This document shows positions 1 to 8,607 of a stretch of DNA of 11,498 nt, one piece after another. Under the pieces are notes generated by a model, which saw nothing but the letters and a program-made list of their open reading frames with translations, was not told where the DNA came from and did no database searches. Source of the DNA: Phoronis pallida (Eukaryota > Phoronida > Phoronidae); NCBI GenBank assembly GCA_028565715.1, contig JAOXYC010205906.1, positions 1 to 11,498 of the forward strand, given 5' to 3'. The translations under genes were made by a program, and so were the position numbers. Each line of letters starts with the position of its first letter. The stretch's first letter is position 1.

Positions 1-290
1 TTCCAGTGGAACAGATTCATAATTATTATAATATCATGCTTCCTGGATGGATAAAGAACTACATTTTATTATTATTGCTTGAAATTCTAAAACAACCTCC
101 AAGTTTTCCTGTTTCAATGGAGACGTCAGTCATTTTTAAGCTATACAAATACATAATTGCATAAAACTTATCAATAACTGAAATGTTTGTAATTGGTCAT
201 AAGCATATGTGTATATATATATAAATTCTGTTAGGAAAAACTACATTTCAGGACTTGGGAACCGTTATTTATCATGAATTCAATACTCAC
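1..290. other. AT-rich intronic sequence at the left edge
   Basis: No coding region is supported. There is a short TA tract near 211-224 and the donor side of the exon at 291-371. Nothing else is seen. Confidence 0.5.
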
Positions 291-371
291 TTCTCCATAC
301 GCTCCCATAGTTCTTCTAAATTATCATCTAATTGTCCACTTCTGACAGTCTCTATGTCTTTTTTTAATTGT
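291..371 (-). CDS. Internal exon of the same unidentified gene (coiled-coil-like)
   Basis: This 81-nt exon has a strong acceptor (TTTTTTCCTTTCAG) and strong donor (GAGAA followed by GTGAGT), in phase 2 at both ends. Its first base completes a Lys codon from the previous exon, and it then reads QLKKDIETVRSG and QLDDNLEELWERME, a strongly helical acidic and basic pattern. The other two frames contain stops or lack this pattern. The protein family is not recognised. The next exon would lie to the left of the window. Confidence 0.7.
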
Positions 372-1573
372 CTGAAAGGAAAAAAATGATGGATAAAAAT
401 ATTGCAAAAAACAAAACAAAATTGTTTGGTTCAGGTGCAGAAATAAAATTTGTCATGCATGAACAGTCAACATAATTTTCACAGAAGAATGCTGTTCTTT
501 TAAAAATTTCTTTTGTTCACTTTTGTCTAAAAGACACCAAACATTCCGGTAGTCAAATGTTCGGGACAAATTTATTTCCGCAGCTGTACACATATGGTGA
601 CCCAACATTCGTGCGCACCACAAGTTTAAAACTTGTTATATTTTCTTCAACATAGTAATGTCAAACTTGCAATGATAAACAAACACTAGACTTAAAAGCA
701 TTGTTCTTCTTTTCATGGAAACTTTACAACATATTAAAAGATCCCTAAATGATTATCTCACATTGATTTTGTATTAATTGATTTGTACTACTGTATTCTC
801 CCAGGGCGCTTGGAAAAGTGGGAAAATAGGGGGGCGCTTATTTGGAAGAAATTTTCAGGATTCACGCATGAAGCCTTAAGCCTTCACACCTCTGTAACAA
901 TGAGGTAACCCATTTAAGCGAGCTATGGAGGTGTTCATTGTCAAAAAAGGGATTTAGACTTGAAACTAAATAAAGTACACACTCAAGGAACGTGTTTTTT
1001 TATTCGAAACATTCAAAGTCAGTTACCAAATATAGAGTTGGGGTGAGGCTCGGGTTAGAGATTCCTTGCAGCATAATTTCCCCCAAGGATGATGGCCCCC
1101 AAGAAATGATTGAAAAACTTAAAATTTTACTGTAGGAAAACAAGGTAAGTTGATGTTAATTTAAGTCGAAGGGGGGGCGCTTATTCCAGCGAAATCTGAA
1201 AACAGGGGAGTGGGCGCTTACAGACCTGCCTACCCAAATTTCAACCAATGTGTATGATCACCAATAAAAACCTCAAAAATGTGTACAATCTGAGGTTCAA
1301 TGTGTACAATCACGAAAATCGCGCGCAAAGAATAAATACACTGCAATTTTTTTTAGATGTTTATTTTCCCAGAACTCAAATATAGGGCGAGGGAAGGGGT
1401 TGACGTCCCGTACCTTACTTTACAACATACAATGTTATAGAAACATGTTAATTACTCAACACAAACATGTAATGAAAAAATAGAAGACACATACATACGC
1501 GTGTACACGCACTTAATCTACTTGAATGTATATCTACCTGCTTTCAAGAGAATGCTAACCTAACCTAACATAC
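372..1573. other. Non-coding DNA, probable host intron, with GGGCGCTTA motifs
   Basis: I see no coding sequence on either strand. GGGCGCTT-type motifs occur at 804, 833, 1175 and 1212 in the same orientation, within a segment starting CTGTATTCTCCC at 791. At 1247-1315 three related copies of AATGTGTACAATC-like sequence occur, two of them exact, around a small hairpin (AACCTCA / TGAGGTT). These look like decayed pieces of a miniature transposon also represented near 10690. Confidence 0.6.
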
Positions 1574-1699
1574 ATACTAGCTGCTTTGTAGTCATCTTCA
1601 TAACACATTGCCTTCCCTTTGCAAGGATGCTCCAAAATATTCCATATAACCTTATCTACAAAGTCTATTGTCTGATGAAGTGATTTTATATACTTCCAT
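1574..1699 (-). CDS. Weak candidate exon between the two host-gene exons
   Basis: An open stretch follows a plausible acceptor (TTGATGTATTGTACAG) and ends at either of two overlapping GTATGT donors (exon end 1578 or 1574). With the end at 1574 it is 126 nt and phase 2 at both ends, so it could be included or skipped without changing frame between the two outer exons. It reads WKYIKSLHQTIDFVDKVI and later EHPCKGKAMCYEDDYKAAS. The composition is protein-like but I recognise no family. It interrupts the coiled-coil reading of the outer exons, which argues against routine inclusion; chance is possible. Confidence 0.25.
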
Positions 1700-2063
1700 C
1701 TGTACAATACATCAAAGATTAAAATCAGATTATCCAGCAAAAATTGAAAGCAACATTTAGATTTCTACACCAGCTCTCCAATTTTTCTGAAAATGGAAAA
1801 TGTAAAAGAAGATCAATAGTGACATATGTTTCTTCTAAAAACATTTAACTCACCAACTTTGCAAGCAGTGACTTGTAGAAAATGATTCCATTGAACTTTT
1901 TTTCTCAGAAGACACACCTTACCTACAGTACTCATTACACAAATGATTTTGGACAGAACAAATGTATTAACAATAATAAGTTTTGAGGGCGAAAAATGAT
2001 AAACAGCTGTTTAACATTAGTTTTCTATTCATGTCCAAATTACTGTGTGATGACCCTTTTACA
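1700..2063. other. Region downstream of the OTU-hAT stop
   Basis: This is AT-rich sequence containing the presumed 3' untranslated region (minus strand). Two good minus-strand donor sequences occur here (TTG then GTGAGT near 1854; TGTAG then GTAAGG near 1926), but I could not connect either to a coding exon in a consistent phase. Confidence 0.4.
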
Positions 2064-2449
2064 TTAAGTTAACTTGTTTATAGATTTGTAATATGCTGAC
2101 TTCAGAGCTTTAAGTGTTTCTCTACTATAAGCTCTCGTGTGAGCTTCACCAGGGACAGATTTTACAACGAGCAATGCATCAAGTGTCTCACTGCCAAGTG
2201 AGGATCTCTGTTCTGTTTTGTTTTTTCTTATACAAGAAAACACCCTCTCGCAACTGGCATTGCCATGCGGGATTGTTAAAATTCCCAATATAACGCGCGA
2301 TAGGTTTCTAAAACGATAGACATTCTCGGTGTCTTTAACCTGTGCAAGTGACATCCATGTATGATCAATAGTGTCTGCAGTGGGGATGGCGCTGTCTGGA
2401 CAACTTTGGAAGTCGGCGAATTCCACTTCTACAGTATCCCTTGATACAC
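2064..2449 (-). CDS. Exon: hAT C-terminal region with catalytic Glu and dimerisation motif
   Basis: This is the last coding exon, 386 nt, after a strong acceptor (TTTTTGTTCTCTTGTTTAG); the joined codon is Gly. It carries the classic C-terminal signature ILTIPHGNASCERVFSCIRK, where Glu1053 is the third catalytic residue, followed by QRSSLGSETLDALLVVKS. That matches the dimerisation segment in which hAT proteins typically read R..L....L..LL. The protein ends in SINKLT and a TAA stop. The residues that read in frame upstream of 2449 belong to the intron. I see no AATAAA or ATTAAA on the minus strand in the roughly 320 bases after the stop, so the polyadenylation site is not located. Confidence 0.93.
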
Positions 2450-5400
2450 CTAAACAAGAGAACAAAAATAAATATAAGAGCACAGCAATTTTACATAGAA
2501 ATGCCATTAAGTTAAAGACAACGTAAACTCACATGAATTGGTTGGTTACTACAAACTGTCAGAGCTCTTAAAAACAATTTTTTAGAATTTAGCATTTTTA
2601 AATAAAATATTATCTAGGTTAGATTATTCAAAAAAATGGAACAAACCTTCTGGTAGTAGTGTTGGAAACTTATTCATAAAGTATGTCAGATCTGAGGAGG
2701 TCACAGCATGTGTCCTAAGGAATGGGTCCGCTACTTCGGCATGCCTTAGTAAGTCACTGTTCAATGGAAGCTTTTCTGTGATGTACCTACATGCTTCAAG
2801 GAAGAACTTTCTAACATCACCATAAAACTGTTGAATACGGTTTTCCTGGAGCTTGACTGTATTCCTTAGGGCAATGTACTGCCTACACTCCTGCCCGATG
2901 ATGAGATCAGTGTCCGTTCTCTGTCCTACACCATCAGCTAGGGATACCTCAGTTACAGACTTGTTGATGAGAGAGCCTGGTGTTTTAAATCTGACGAGTA
3001 AGTCTCGCAGTAGCTTATGCAGTGATCTTCGCAGCACATGAATTTGTGGAGAATCTGTCTGCATTTTAGTATTAAATGTTTCAAATACTGGCAATGTGTT
3101 CTTTAGAAAAAGACAATACAGGTGACTGGTAGGCGATCTGTAGAAATTGTACAACTTCTCCACAACACTTTCGTCAGCTGCAGGCTTTCTGCCAGAATTT
3201 GAAGTTGCAGCAGATTTAGAGCTGGTCTTCGTTTCCTTTAAATGTGCCTCTTTGAATAATTTGCGAAGCGGCTCCCAATTCTCAAGCACCCTTTCTAGGC
3301 ATTTGCCAACACTGAGCCACCTGGTGCTCACATGCCTGAGTATTTTGTGATGCTCCACATCATACAACTTCTGGTGTTCTGCAAGGGCATCTAATCTTTT
3401 ACTTGATTTATCCAAGTAATGATACGTTCGCACAAGGATGTCATCAATACTAAATGGCAAACAAGAAGCCCCCTTTTCAGCAGCACGATGTACAAGGTGA
3501 ATTGGGCAACCAGAGAAATACATTTCAGGGTGCTTCCTGAGCATGTAGGAAAAGACACCTTTGTGAACACCAGTGTTGACACTGCAATTATCGCTGCCAA
3601 AAGATATACAATTAGCCCACGGCACTTCTCCGTCATCTACTTCCTTTGCAAGGAGATCAAAGATGTTCTTTCCTGAAATAGAAGAAGTGGCATAAGAAAA
3701 AGTAACACAAACTATAAAGCTTAAAAGCTAAATAAAGTAAAGATTCGAGCAGTACTGAACTGGTTTGTGCTAGAAATGTACAACACTGGGAAACAAAATG
3801 GGAACAATGTGTAGTTATAGTGCTACTAAGGAAAGTTGTGGTGAACAATGACGTCATCCCTGAATCATGTCCAAAGATAAGGAAAGGGAGCTGGGAATGT
3901 TTTTCACTTAGATATATAAAATTTGGTATATCTGTTGTCATAATTGCAAACAACGACACAAAATATACACCTATAGGGTGGCATGCATATACTCACCAGT
4001 TCCAGGCTTCCCGCAGAGAACAGGTACAGAGAGCAGACTACTTGATACACCATTTTCCACAGTGGCCACAGAGATGATAATGGGGTACTGTTTCTCTGCT
4101 TGGTCCGTACTTCCATCAGTTGAAAGAGAAAATGGGCCTTTCTTCATTTTTTCAATAAGATCACTCTTTGCGTCTTTTCCGAGCTGTTTTATTAAAGCTG
4201 TTGCTTTTGAACGTCCACACGCAAAGTTCTGGGCAACACTTGAGTCAGGAAAGGCAGCCTTAACTGTCTTCGTAATCATGTCGCAAGCAGTTAGTGGCAA
4301 GTTCATTTGACAAACTAACTCGGTGAACATGGTCTCGGCCTTAATAGTATTTAATTCTTGGTCACTTTCTTTAGGCTTTGTGAAATAAGATGAGATCTGA
4401 GGATTTGTTTTCGAGATCTGAACATTTTCTTTATGCTTTTCTCCCCCAACATGCCTTTCAATGTCAAACAGTCCAGAGTGTGCGATGCTGAAGTCAGATT
4501 TGCAATACTTGCAATTTGCATATTGATTACCTTTCGCTGATGCCTGAATACCAGGAATGTCATTATATTTCTTCAAGAACAGCTGTTTGTAGGCCTTCTT
4601 CTTGGTGGGTTTGTCGTGTTCACTTTGATCACATGTTCTCTTTACACCTTTGGTTTCTGAAGATGGAGGTGTTGATTTGGATGATGTGGACGGCTTCTGC
4701 TTGAAGAAATTAAAGTCAGACTTCTTCTTGGTAGGTGATCCATTGTCTGCTTTGGGTTTGTCGTGTTCACTTTGATCACTTCTCTTTGCACCTTTGGTTT
4801 CTGAAGATGGAGGTGTTGATTTGGACGGCTTCTGCTTGAAGAAATTAAAGCTAGACTTCTTCTTGGTAGGTGATCCATTGTCTGCTTTGGGTTTGTCGTG
4901 TTCACTTTGATCACTTCTCTTTGCACCTTTGGTTTCTGAAGATGGAGGTGTTGATCTGGATGATGTGGACGGCTTCTGCTTGAAGAAATTAAAGCCAGAC
5001 TTCTTCTTGGTAGGTGATCCGTTGTCTGCTTTGGGTTTGTCGTGTTCACTTTGATCACATTTTCTCTTTGCACCTTTGGTTTCTGAAGATGCAGCTGTTG
5101 ATTTGGATGATGTGGACGGCTTCTGCTTGAAGAAATTAAAGCTAGACTTCTTCTTGGTAGGTGATCCGTTGTCTGCTTTGGTTTTCGAAGGAGGTGAGTC
5201 GGCATCATCTATTTCGACAAGTGGGACAAAGTGATTTGGGGCAAACGGTCCTGCCTTGTCGAAATCACCGTCACGAGACCACATAATATATATACATTGC
5301 TTTTCCCTCTCTGCCTCTAGTCGTGGTGATATAATCCCGTGTAGTAATCGTCTGGCCTGGTCATTTGCTCCCGTCTCCGGATATACAGAGAAAATCTGGA

Positions 5401-8400
5401 GTTGAAGAATGCTGCTGAGGGCCAGAAGATGGATGTAGCTGCTCCATCTCCTGTCCCTCGTACTGAGCTTTGCTTCACTTTGTATTAATTCAACTGGCGT
5501 ACTGCCGTTCAGTTGCGACATGTCGTGAAAAGACATGGCAAAGAATGTTTTCAAATTGAATGAGTTTTCTGATGATGCAGCCTCGGTAAACCTCGCATGG
5601 TGCTCATAGAACTCGGCATGTTGGTAAAGCTCTGCTGCCATCAAGCTCCGTAAAGGCCGTGCCAGATTGTACCCCTGTCCTAGAGAAACAGATGCAGCAT
5701 AGAAGAGGCAGTTGCCATCTCCTCTTGTTTTAACTGGACGCAAAGGAGAGTGTAAACCAGCGGGTAAGCCTTCGGGACAGAGTACATCGGCAAAACGGTC
5801 AACAGATTCCGCACCAGAGAGATCATGGACAGTAAGGTCGACAGCATTTTCCAGATTTTTTCTAGCCACCGAAATCCCTTCGCCTTTTTCTATACTTTTA
5901 TCTGTCAAAATAAAAGCATAAATATCAATTTAAGGATTGGAAGATAAGTGTCGGAAACCAAATTCAGATTTTAAACTAATTTTTAACAGATTTGCCACCA
6001 GGGGAAGTTGCAGTGATTTTGACGGTCCGAAAATCGACTGGTGCCGGCGCAACTATATAAGGAACATGTGTGCTAAGTTTCGTCAAAATCGGTGAAGTAC
6101 TTTCAAAGAAAAATGGCGGAAACCAATTACAGCAATTTCGATCTCATTTTGCCAACAGGGGGAGTTGTAGTGATTTTGACGGTCCGAAAATCGACTGGTG
6201 TCGGCGCAACTATATAAGGAACATGTGTGCTAAGTTTCGTCAAAATCGGTGAAGTACTTTCAAAGAAAAATGGCGGAAACCAATTACAGCAATTTCGATC
6301 TCATTTTGCCAACAGGGGGAGTTGTAGTGATTTTGACGGTCCGAAAATCGACTGGTGCCGGCGCATCCATACAAAGAACGTATATGTTAAATTTCGTCAA
6401 AATCCGTCAAGCGGTTTGGAAGATAAGTGTCGGAAACCAAATGTGAACGTCCAACCAACCAACCAACCCACAGACGGGTATGATAGCAATATGTGGCCAC
6501 GTTGTGGGCGCATAAAAAGGTAATATCTGGAACCAATTGAAACCAGTGACTGGTAGTTTTAGTAATCTCTTGTTCACATGGTCTTTGTAACATTTTGTAA
6601 GGCTCAATTTCACCCACTGTTTGTAGGTGCTAATCTCCGATTATCCGAGTTGTGGGGTAAGTGCCCTATTCTCGTCAGGTTTTACGCCCGGGGTTTTACG
6701 ATCTATTTTCTAAATTCTACAAAAACAGCAGCACAATCGTGAACTATTTATGCATGTATTCCTTAGGATTTTACTCTAGTTTATGATTGTACAATTTTTG
6801 TTGAAAATTGTTCAGTAATTTCCAAACCAGCGAAGCTGAAAGGGGACCGACTAAACATTTCTTGAACGTCCGTATTCTGGTCACCCCTCGTTAAAAACGT
6901 AGGCCTAAATCAAAAATAAGATGACGACTTACAAAGTTATGATTTCCGATTCCTTATTAACTTCAGCATATCTTACAACTAATTTCACCATAACCAACAC
7001 CTTTTGTGCCAAAAGATTTGAATTCAGGCAAAAAGTAATGAGATACTATCAAAATCACGGCATTTCCCGCGAATTTGAGCTACTCTTTAAAAGTACACGT
7101 TTTGCGCGGGATTGTCACGTGCAAAAACATCCGGTTCATAGTCAAAACGGCTTTGTTATTTTGTATCATCGTTGAACTTTTGGTAATGTATTACTCTTTC
7201 CTTGATTATACTAGGAGGGGGTGACGAGAATTCGGACCCTGACCGTGACGCCAGAATAGGGCACTTACCCCTAGGTCCCGACATTGGACAAAATGATTTA
7301 ACTACACCCCCGCATGTTTTCATACTGGAAGGGGGTTCAACATATTTGAATAGTTAATCATAATAAATACTTATTCCTAATCAAGTCGCCATGTCTTTTT
7401 GGACAGTATATATCTTACAAGGATCAGCTAGGGTAAGTGCCCTATTCTCGTCAGTGTCCGAATTCTCGTCACCCCCACCTAGTTATATATGAAGGAAAGG
7501 TTGATACATTACCACATTTTCCACGATGATACAAAATAACAAAGTTGTTTTGACCTGATATAAACCGGAAGTTCTCGCACGTGACAATGTTGCGAAAATC
7601 GCGCACTTTTAATGATGAGGTCGGTCAATTCCGCGAAAAACGCCGTGATTTTGATAGTGTCTCATTACTTTTGGCCTGAATTAAAAAAAATTGGCACGTT
7701 CTGTGTTTTTAGTGATCGTATTAGTTGTCAGACATGTTGAAGTTAATAAGGAAATGGAAATCATAACTTTGTAAGTCTTATCTTGTTTTTTATTCAAGTT
7801 TTAGACAAGGGGTGACGACATTGGGGACGTTCAAGGAATGTTTAGTGGGTCGCCTTTCAGCGCCGCTGGGAGTGAAAATAACCGAACAAATTCCAAAGAA
7901 ATCTTTACCATCATAAACTAGAGTTAAATTTCAAGTAATACGTGTATAAATAGTTCACCATGGTGCTGCTGTTTTTGTAGAATTTACAAAAATATACCCT
8001 AAAACCTGACGAGAATAGGGCACTTACCCTACGCCGAGTCTAAGGAGTAAGATTACGACCGAGTTTAAAGTTTAAACCGGGAGTTTAAACATATTTATGA
8101 TGACATGACGCCGATATTAGGAACCAGTTTTCTCACATTATCTATGAAAGTATACAGTTGATTCTTTTTGCGAACTCTGCGTTTTAATATTGAAAAGTTA
8201 GCGACGATCTATTCTAAACTTACTAAGATTTTCGATAAGGGCATCCATGCCGGGATCCATGCCTTCCGCCTCGTGTTTAGTGATGACAGATGCGCGACCT
8301 TAACCTTCTATAGAAACAGGGTTTTGCATAGTTTGTAGTCATTTTCAGTATTAGCATTTATATGGACCTCAGAGTTAGTTTCATGTTCATGCATATATTA

Positions 8401-8607
8401 TATCCACAACCCACACCTTCACAAAGCAGACAACTTTTCACGGTGCCATCTACCGAGTGTAATAACTACTTTCGGATTCATCACGTAAAATTTGCGATGT
8501 TTTCTCTTAGTTGCCTCACAGCTGTAAACCCTGAACTTAGCGAGACATTTGCAAAGATAATCGAGAAATGGAATAAGTTTACCTTCGGATGTCGAAAAGC
8601 CGGTCAT
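2064..8607 (-). CDS. OTU protease / zinc finger / hAT transposase fusion gene (whole spliced model)
   Basis: Model: join of 8607-8583, 5901-3997, 3672-2647 and 2449-2064 on the minus strand, 3342 nt, 1113 residues plus stop. Every junction is GT-AG and phase 1, and the frame stays open. Visible domain order: OTU cysteine protease (about residues 60-240; Asp70, Cys73 in DGNC, His232 in PNHF); four basic repeats (250-440); C2H2 BED-like zinc finger (Cys472, Cys475, His492, His498); hAT transposase with Asp604 (STDGS), Asp671 (GSDN), the CxxH motif (Cys699, His702), TRW (760-762), Glu1053 (SCERVF) and the C-terminal dimerisation region. In known hAT proteins the zinc finger binds element ends and the RNase H-like fold cuts and joins DNA. 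OTU enzymes cleave ubiquitin linkages. A nuclear protein is inferred from the basic repeats. The transposase half is not in doubt. The fusion is secure because OTU, repeats, finger and the first catalytic Asp share one exon. The first exon is the weakest part. Confidence 0.85.
2450..2646 (-). other. Intron 3 of the OTU-hAT gene (phase 1)
   Basis: This intron is 197 bases, GT-AG, with donor GTTTGT and acceptor CTCTTGTTTAG. Joining restores a Gly codon and the run LLPEG then VSRDTVEVEF. It is AT-rich with no further content. Confidence 0.85.
2647..3672 (-). CDS. Exon: hAT transposase catalytic core and insertion domain
   Basis: This 1026-nt exon starts after a strong acceptor (CTTCTTCTATTTCAG) and ends at GAAG followed by GTTTGT. 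The joined codon with the previous exon gives Gly and the read continues as KNIFDLLAKEVDDGEV. It carries the second catalytic Asp (ISFGSDNCSVNTGV), the hAT CxxH motif (SGCPIHLVHRAAEKG) that marks the start of the helical insertion domain, and the typical TRWLS motif followed by LERVLENWEPL. The rest is the long alpha-helical insertion domain with no stop or frameshift. These motifs are standard for hAT transposases and for genes domesticated from them. The exon is coherent from end to end. Confidence 0.93.
3673..3996 (-). other. Intron 2 of the OTU-hAT gene (phase 1)
   Basis: This intron is 324 bases, GT-AG, with donor GTGAGT and a pyrimidine-rich acceptor. The flanking exons join in frame with a Gly codon. 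I see no other gene or repeat in it; open frames that cross it are shadows. Confidence 0.85.
3997..5901 (-). CDS. Exon: OTU domain, basic repeats, zinc finger, start of hAT catalytic domain
   Basis: This 1905-nt exon begins after a pyrimidine-rich acceptor (TTTTATTTTGACAG) and ends at CTG followed by GTGAGT. The OTU core is seen in TRGDGNCLFYAAS (Asp70, Cys73), in a helix-rich middle with WSSYIHLLALSSILQLQIF, and in a C-terminal PNHFVPLVEI carrying His232. The spacing of about 160 residues between Cys and His fits the family. Four Lys/Ser-rich repeats follow, then CxxC-x16-HxxxxxH in the BED-like finger style seen in many invertebrate hAT proteins (GLFDIERH before the last His). Next come a PCNA-box-like NPQISSYF and a helical stretch ending in FSLSTDGSTD, which holds the first hAT Asp. 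An upstream reading of the same frame reaches a stop without any ATG, confirming that the exon is internal. Confidence 0.92.
4607..5179 (-). repeat. Coding tandem repeat: four units of 45-49 codons
   Basis: Four near-identical units encode residues 250-298, 299-346, 347-391 and 392-440 of the fusion protein. Each unit begins KADNGSPTKKKS, continues with FNFFKQKPS, then a Ser/Thr/Pro-rich stretch, SSETKG(A/V)KR, and ends DQSEHDKP. Length differences are multiples of three (losses of TSS/SR and of KC or TC residues), so the frame is kept. Each unit contains one SPTK, which fits the full CDK phosphorylation consensus, beside a KKK basic cluster that could act as a nuclear localisation signal. 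The near identity at DNA level implies recent expansion or homogenisation. The region is probably disordered. Confidence 0.95.
5938..6441. repeat. Tandem repeat, 157-bp period, about 3.2 copies
   Basis: The phrase GTGATTTTGACGGTCCG recurs at 6013, 6170 and 6327, exactly 157 bases apart. The middle unit is nearly identical to its neighbours. The first and last parts are more diverged but share GGAAGATAAGTGTCGGAAACC (5940 and 6419). This marks the outer edge of both ends as the same unit edge. Each full unit contains CGTCAAAATC followed by GGTGAAGTACTTTC. The array has no coding role; short open frames across it repeat only because the DNA does. Confidence 0.95.
6451..6470. repeat. CCAA microsatellite at the edge of the 157-bp array
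   Basis: A short CCAA tetranucleotide tract, (CCAA)4 plus CCCA, directly follows the last partial unit of the tandem array. A simple-repeat end beside a diverged unit suggests the array is part of a dispersed element with a simple-sequence tail. Confidence 0.85.
6655..7270 (+). mobile_element. Miniature inverted-repeat transposon, copy A
   Basis: The terminal inverted repeats are GGGTAAGTGCCCTATTCTCG (from 6655) and its reverse complement ending at 7270, with a two-base difference near the inner end of the right repeat. The element is about 616 bp and encodes no protein; the 84-codon open frame inside it has no recognisable content. No clean target duplication is visible (flanks GTG and CTA). 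Its interior matches the reverse complement of copy B throughout, for example GACTTACAAAGTTATGATTT at 6926-6945. It is non-autonomous, and the class cannot be assigned from this window. Confidence 0.85.
7431..8029 (-). mobile_element. Miniature inverted-repeat transposon, copy B (inverted relative to A)
   Basis: The terminal inverted repeats of 23 bp are perfect (7431-7453 and 8007-8029), beginning GGGTAAGTGCCC. TA occurs immediately outside each end (7429-7430 and 8030-8031), suggesting a TA target duplication as made by Tc1/mariner-like and some other elements. The element is 599 bp with no coding capacity. It is a diverged reverse-complement copy of the element at 6655-7270, separated from it by 160 bases. 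Confidence 0.88.
8583..8607 (-). CDS. Candidate first coding exon (8 codons) of the OTU-hAT gene
   Basis: The OTU exon has no usable in-frame Met before its catalytic Cys, and it opens directly after a splice acceptor in phase 1, so an upstream coding exon is required. This stretch reads MTGFSTSE plus one base and then a good donor (GAAG followed by GTAAAC). It is in exactly the required phase, giving an Asp codon across the junction. An in-frame TAA lies two codons before the ATG, so this is the first possible start in that frame. The Kozak context is only fair (C at -3). A match this short can arise by chance in 5 kb of intron, so it is a proposal rather than a proven exon. Confidence 0.4.

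Larger units (their letters stand above)
5902..8582 (-). other. Putative intron 1 of the OTU-hAT gene, filled with repeats
   Basis: If the 8-codon first exon is right, this 2681-base phase-1 intron runs from donor GTAAAC at 8582 to acceptor TTTTGACAG at 5902. The acceptor end is well supported; the donor end depends on the start exon. It contains a 157-bp tandem repeat array, two inverted copies of a 600-bp miniature transposon, and about 550 bases (8030-8582) of unremarkable AT-rich DNA. That last part has a small direct repeat in which the 8-base palindrome GTTTAAAC occurs at 8070-8077 and 8083-8090. From 6472 to 6653 I see nothing. Confidence 0.45.

Noticed and set aside
1855-1907. Minus-strand mini exon reading FNGIIFYKSLLAKL before a GTGAGT donor
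   Set aside because: The acceptor side is purine-rich and no phase joins it consistently to the neighbouring candidate exons.
4642-5208. 188-codon minus-strand open frame over the repeat array
   Set aside because: It is a shadow frame: the repeat unit lengths are multiples of three, so a second frame also stays open. The frame shared with OTU, finger and transposase is the real one.
6070-6523. Repeating open frames with MLSFVKIGEVLSKKNGG
   Set aside because: They arise only because the 157-bp tandem repeat carries the same frame in each unit; a stop ends every unit and there is no protein signature.
6921-7175. 84-codon plus-strand open frame
   Set aside because: It lies wholly inside miniature transposon copy A, and I found no sign of it being kept open in copy B. 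It has no recognisable motif.
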